A DNA stretch of 14,527 nucleotides from an uncultured Oscillospiraceae bacterium (lineage in GTDB: Bacteria; Bacillota; Clostridia; Oscillospirales; Ruminococcaceae). Each line of letters begins with the position of its first letter. Within the stretch, counting starts at the first letter, position 1. Below, one piece after another: positions 13,514 to 14,527 of this stretch. Where the stretch lies: the NCBI GenBank assembly GCA_900542145.1, contig UQMF01000035.1, forward strand, positions 1-14,527, read 5' to 3'. The notes beneath the pieces are model-generated. The model searched no databases and had not been told where the DNA came from. It was given only the letters and a program-made list of their open reading frames with translations. The translations under genes were made by a program, and so were the position numbers.

Positions 13514-14419
13514 ATGTCATTCAGTTCAGATATCCGCGCGGAGCTGTGCGATGTGCGAAGTCTTACGCCGGAGCAGTCTGCGGCGGTGCTTTACGGGATA
13601 TTCTACGCTTCCCGGGAGGAGAACGGCAGACCTCTGGTGCAGACTGAGAACCTGGAGCTCATGAATGCCACGGTGGAGCTTCTCCACGCGGTGTTCCCGG
13701 GGGTGCACTCCGGGATAGTGCGGCTGGTAAAGAACAGCGGCTCGCTCTACACGCTGAAGATCAAATCCGGCTGGGAGCGCATTTCAGAGCGCTTCGGGGA
13801 TATGAGCACGATAAACGGCGAGGCGGTGCCGGGCAGCGACGAGTGCAGCGGCGCATTCCTCCGGGGAGTGTTCATCAGCTGCGGCTCCGTCACCGACCCG
13901 AACAAGGAATACCACCTGGAGATAGTACTGCCGGAGAGCGGCCGCAGCGCCGCCCTGCTGGAATTCATCACCGAGCACGGAATGGCGATGAAGGAGACCC
14001 GGCGCGGCAGGGCGAAGCGCAGCGTGATCTACGCCAAGGAGAGCGAGCTCATCGAGGATTTCCTGACGTATATCGGGGCAGCGGCGCATTCCATGGAGAT
14101 AATGCAGGTGAAGATCGTCAAGGACTTCCGCAACCGTGTGAACCGTTCCGTGAACTGCGAGAGCGCGAACCTGGACAAGACGGTGGCGGCGGCGAACAAA
14201 AGCGCGGACGATATCCGGCTGATATTCGACACGCTGGGGGAGGGCAGCCTTTCCCCAGAGCTCCGGCAGACTGCGCGGCTGCGCCTTGAGAACCAGGAGC
14301 TTTCCCTGTCGGAGCTGTGCGGATTGTTCCCGGATCCGATAACCCGCAGCGGATTGAATCACCGGCTGAAGAAGCTGGCGAAGATCGCCGACGGAATACG
14401 CGAGAAGCAGGGAAAATAG
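13514..14419 (+). CDS. whiA: WhiA, DNA-binding regulator of division and sporulation genes
   Basis: The 301-residue product has the standard WhiA layout: an N-terminal degenerate LAGLIDADG homing-endonuclease-like fold (second half GAFLRGVFISCGSVTDP, 113-129), the conserved segment NCESANLDKTVAAANK (214-229), and a C-terminal helix-turn-helix (about 263-295) ending RSGLNHRLKKL. WhiA is a transcription factor in Actinobacteria; in Bacillus it affects cell division and chromosome segregation. In most Firmicutes it lies in a rapZ-yvcK-whiA cluster; here it follows yfcE and those genes are not present in the window. ATG 13514 has ACGGAGGG about 6 bases upstream. Confidence 0.95.
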   Translation: MSFSSDIRAELCDVRSLTPEQSAAVLYGIFYASREENGRPLVQTENLELMNATVELLHAVFPGVHSGIVRLVKNSGSLYTLKIKSGWERISERFGDMSTINGEAVPGSDECSGAFLRGVFISCGSVTDPNKEYHLEIVLPESGRSAALLEFITEHGMAMKETRRGRAKRSVIYAKESELIEDFLTYIGAAAHSMEIMQVKIVKDFRNRVNRSVNCESANLDKTVAAANKSADDIRLIFDTLGEGSLSPELRQTARLRLENQELSLSELCGLFPDPITRSGLNHRLKKLAKIADGIREKQGK

Positions 14420-14433
14420 CCTGGAGAAGATAC

Positions 14434-14486
14434 TTTTTCGACAAGCTGAAAGGGAGGGGAACCCCCTCCCTCAGACCGTCGAAAAA
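14434..14486. repeat. Nested palindrome after whiA
   Basis: Three nested arms pair: TTTTTCGAC (14434-14442) with GTCGAAAAA (14478-14486), CTGA (14446-14449) with TCAG (14471-14474), and GGGAGGGG (14452-14459) with CCCCTCCC (14463-14470), with a loop of AAC. It begins 15 bases after the whiA stop. It is longer and more symmetric than an ordinary terminator and may be one copy of a dispersed palindromic element. It would still stop transcription from either side, given the A and T runs at its ends. Confidence 0.7.
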
Positions 14487-14504
14487 TCCCCTAAAGGGGC
14501 TTTT
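14482..14504 (+). terminator. Second hairpin, likely terminator of yfcE-whiA
   Basis: AAAA-T-CCCC (14483-14491) pairs with GGGG-C-TTTT (14496-14504) around loop TAAA, with one mismatch. It shares its A run with the preceding palindrome, so the two structures compete. The remaining bases to the window end (14505-14527) show no feature. Confidence 0.6.
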
Positions 14505-14527
14505 CCGCCGAACAAATCCACTAGCTT

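Overview
This window most likely comes from the chromosome of an anaerobic, fibre-degrading Firmicute of the Ruminococcus / Oscillospirales type; this is inferred from gene content, not proven. The reasons are consensus sigma-A promoters and strong GGAGG-type ribosome binding sites, a WhiA regulator, an anaerobe's oxygen-defence set (reverse rubrerythrin and an A-type flavodiiron protein), FeoAB ferrous iron uptake, and a GH130 mannosyl-glucose phosphorylase next to a GH26-like, CBM35-like lipoprotein. Most genes look GC-rich; the first complete gene (166-750) is visibly AT-rich.

Layout. (1) 1-813: the end of a cut-off reading frame, a 29-residue zinc-knuckle mini-ORF and a membrane protein with a PH-like N-terminus and a C-terminal zinc ribbon, packed head to tail on the + strand and closed by a bidirectional terminator. 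(2) 830-1500, minus strand: reverse rubrerythrin with a near-perfect promoter. (3) 1537-1752: a hairpin and two copies of a 72-base repeat at a 96-base period, whose edge supplies the stop codon of feoB. (4) 1745-4088, minus strand: feoA-feoB, divergent from fprA (4306-5454, +). Groups 2-4 form an iron and oxygen/peroxide neighbourhood. (5) 5529-12889, minus strand: a probable seven-gene transcription unit read from a promoter at 12861-12889 to a strong terminator at 5529-5556. In order of transcription it holds GH130 phosphorylase, Nudix hydrolase, TrkA-like RCK protein, FtsA-like ATPase with a long beta-grasp-like tail, GH26-like lipoprotein, a 119-residue unknown and a W-x-W motif protein of DUF6882 type. 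(6) 12892-14419, +: yfcE-whiA from a promoter placed back to back with that of the seven-gene unit. (7) 14434-14504: a nested palindrome plus a second hairpin after whiA.

How the genes work together. Rubrerythrin and FprA reduce peroxide and oxygen with non-haem di-iron centres, and FeoAB imports the Fe2+ they need. The GH130 enzyme would phosphorolyse mannosyl-glucose released from glucomannan. The GH26-like lipoprotein should bind mannan-type glycans through its CBM, but both catalytic carboxylates of the GH26 fold appear to be replaced, so it is more likely a binding protein or pseudo-enzyme than a mannanase. No CRISPR array, tRNA, rRNA, transposase or phage gene was seen.
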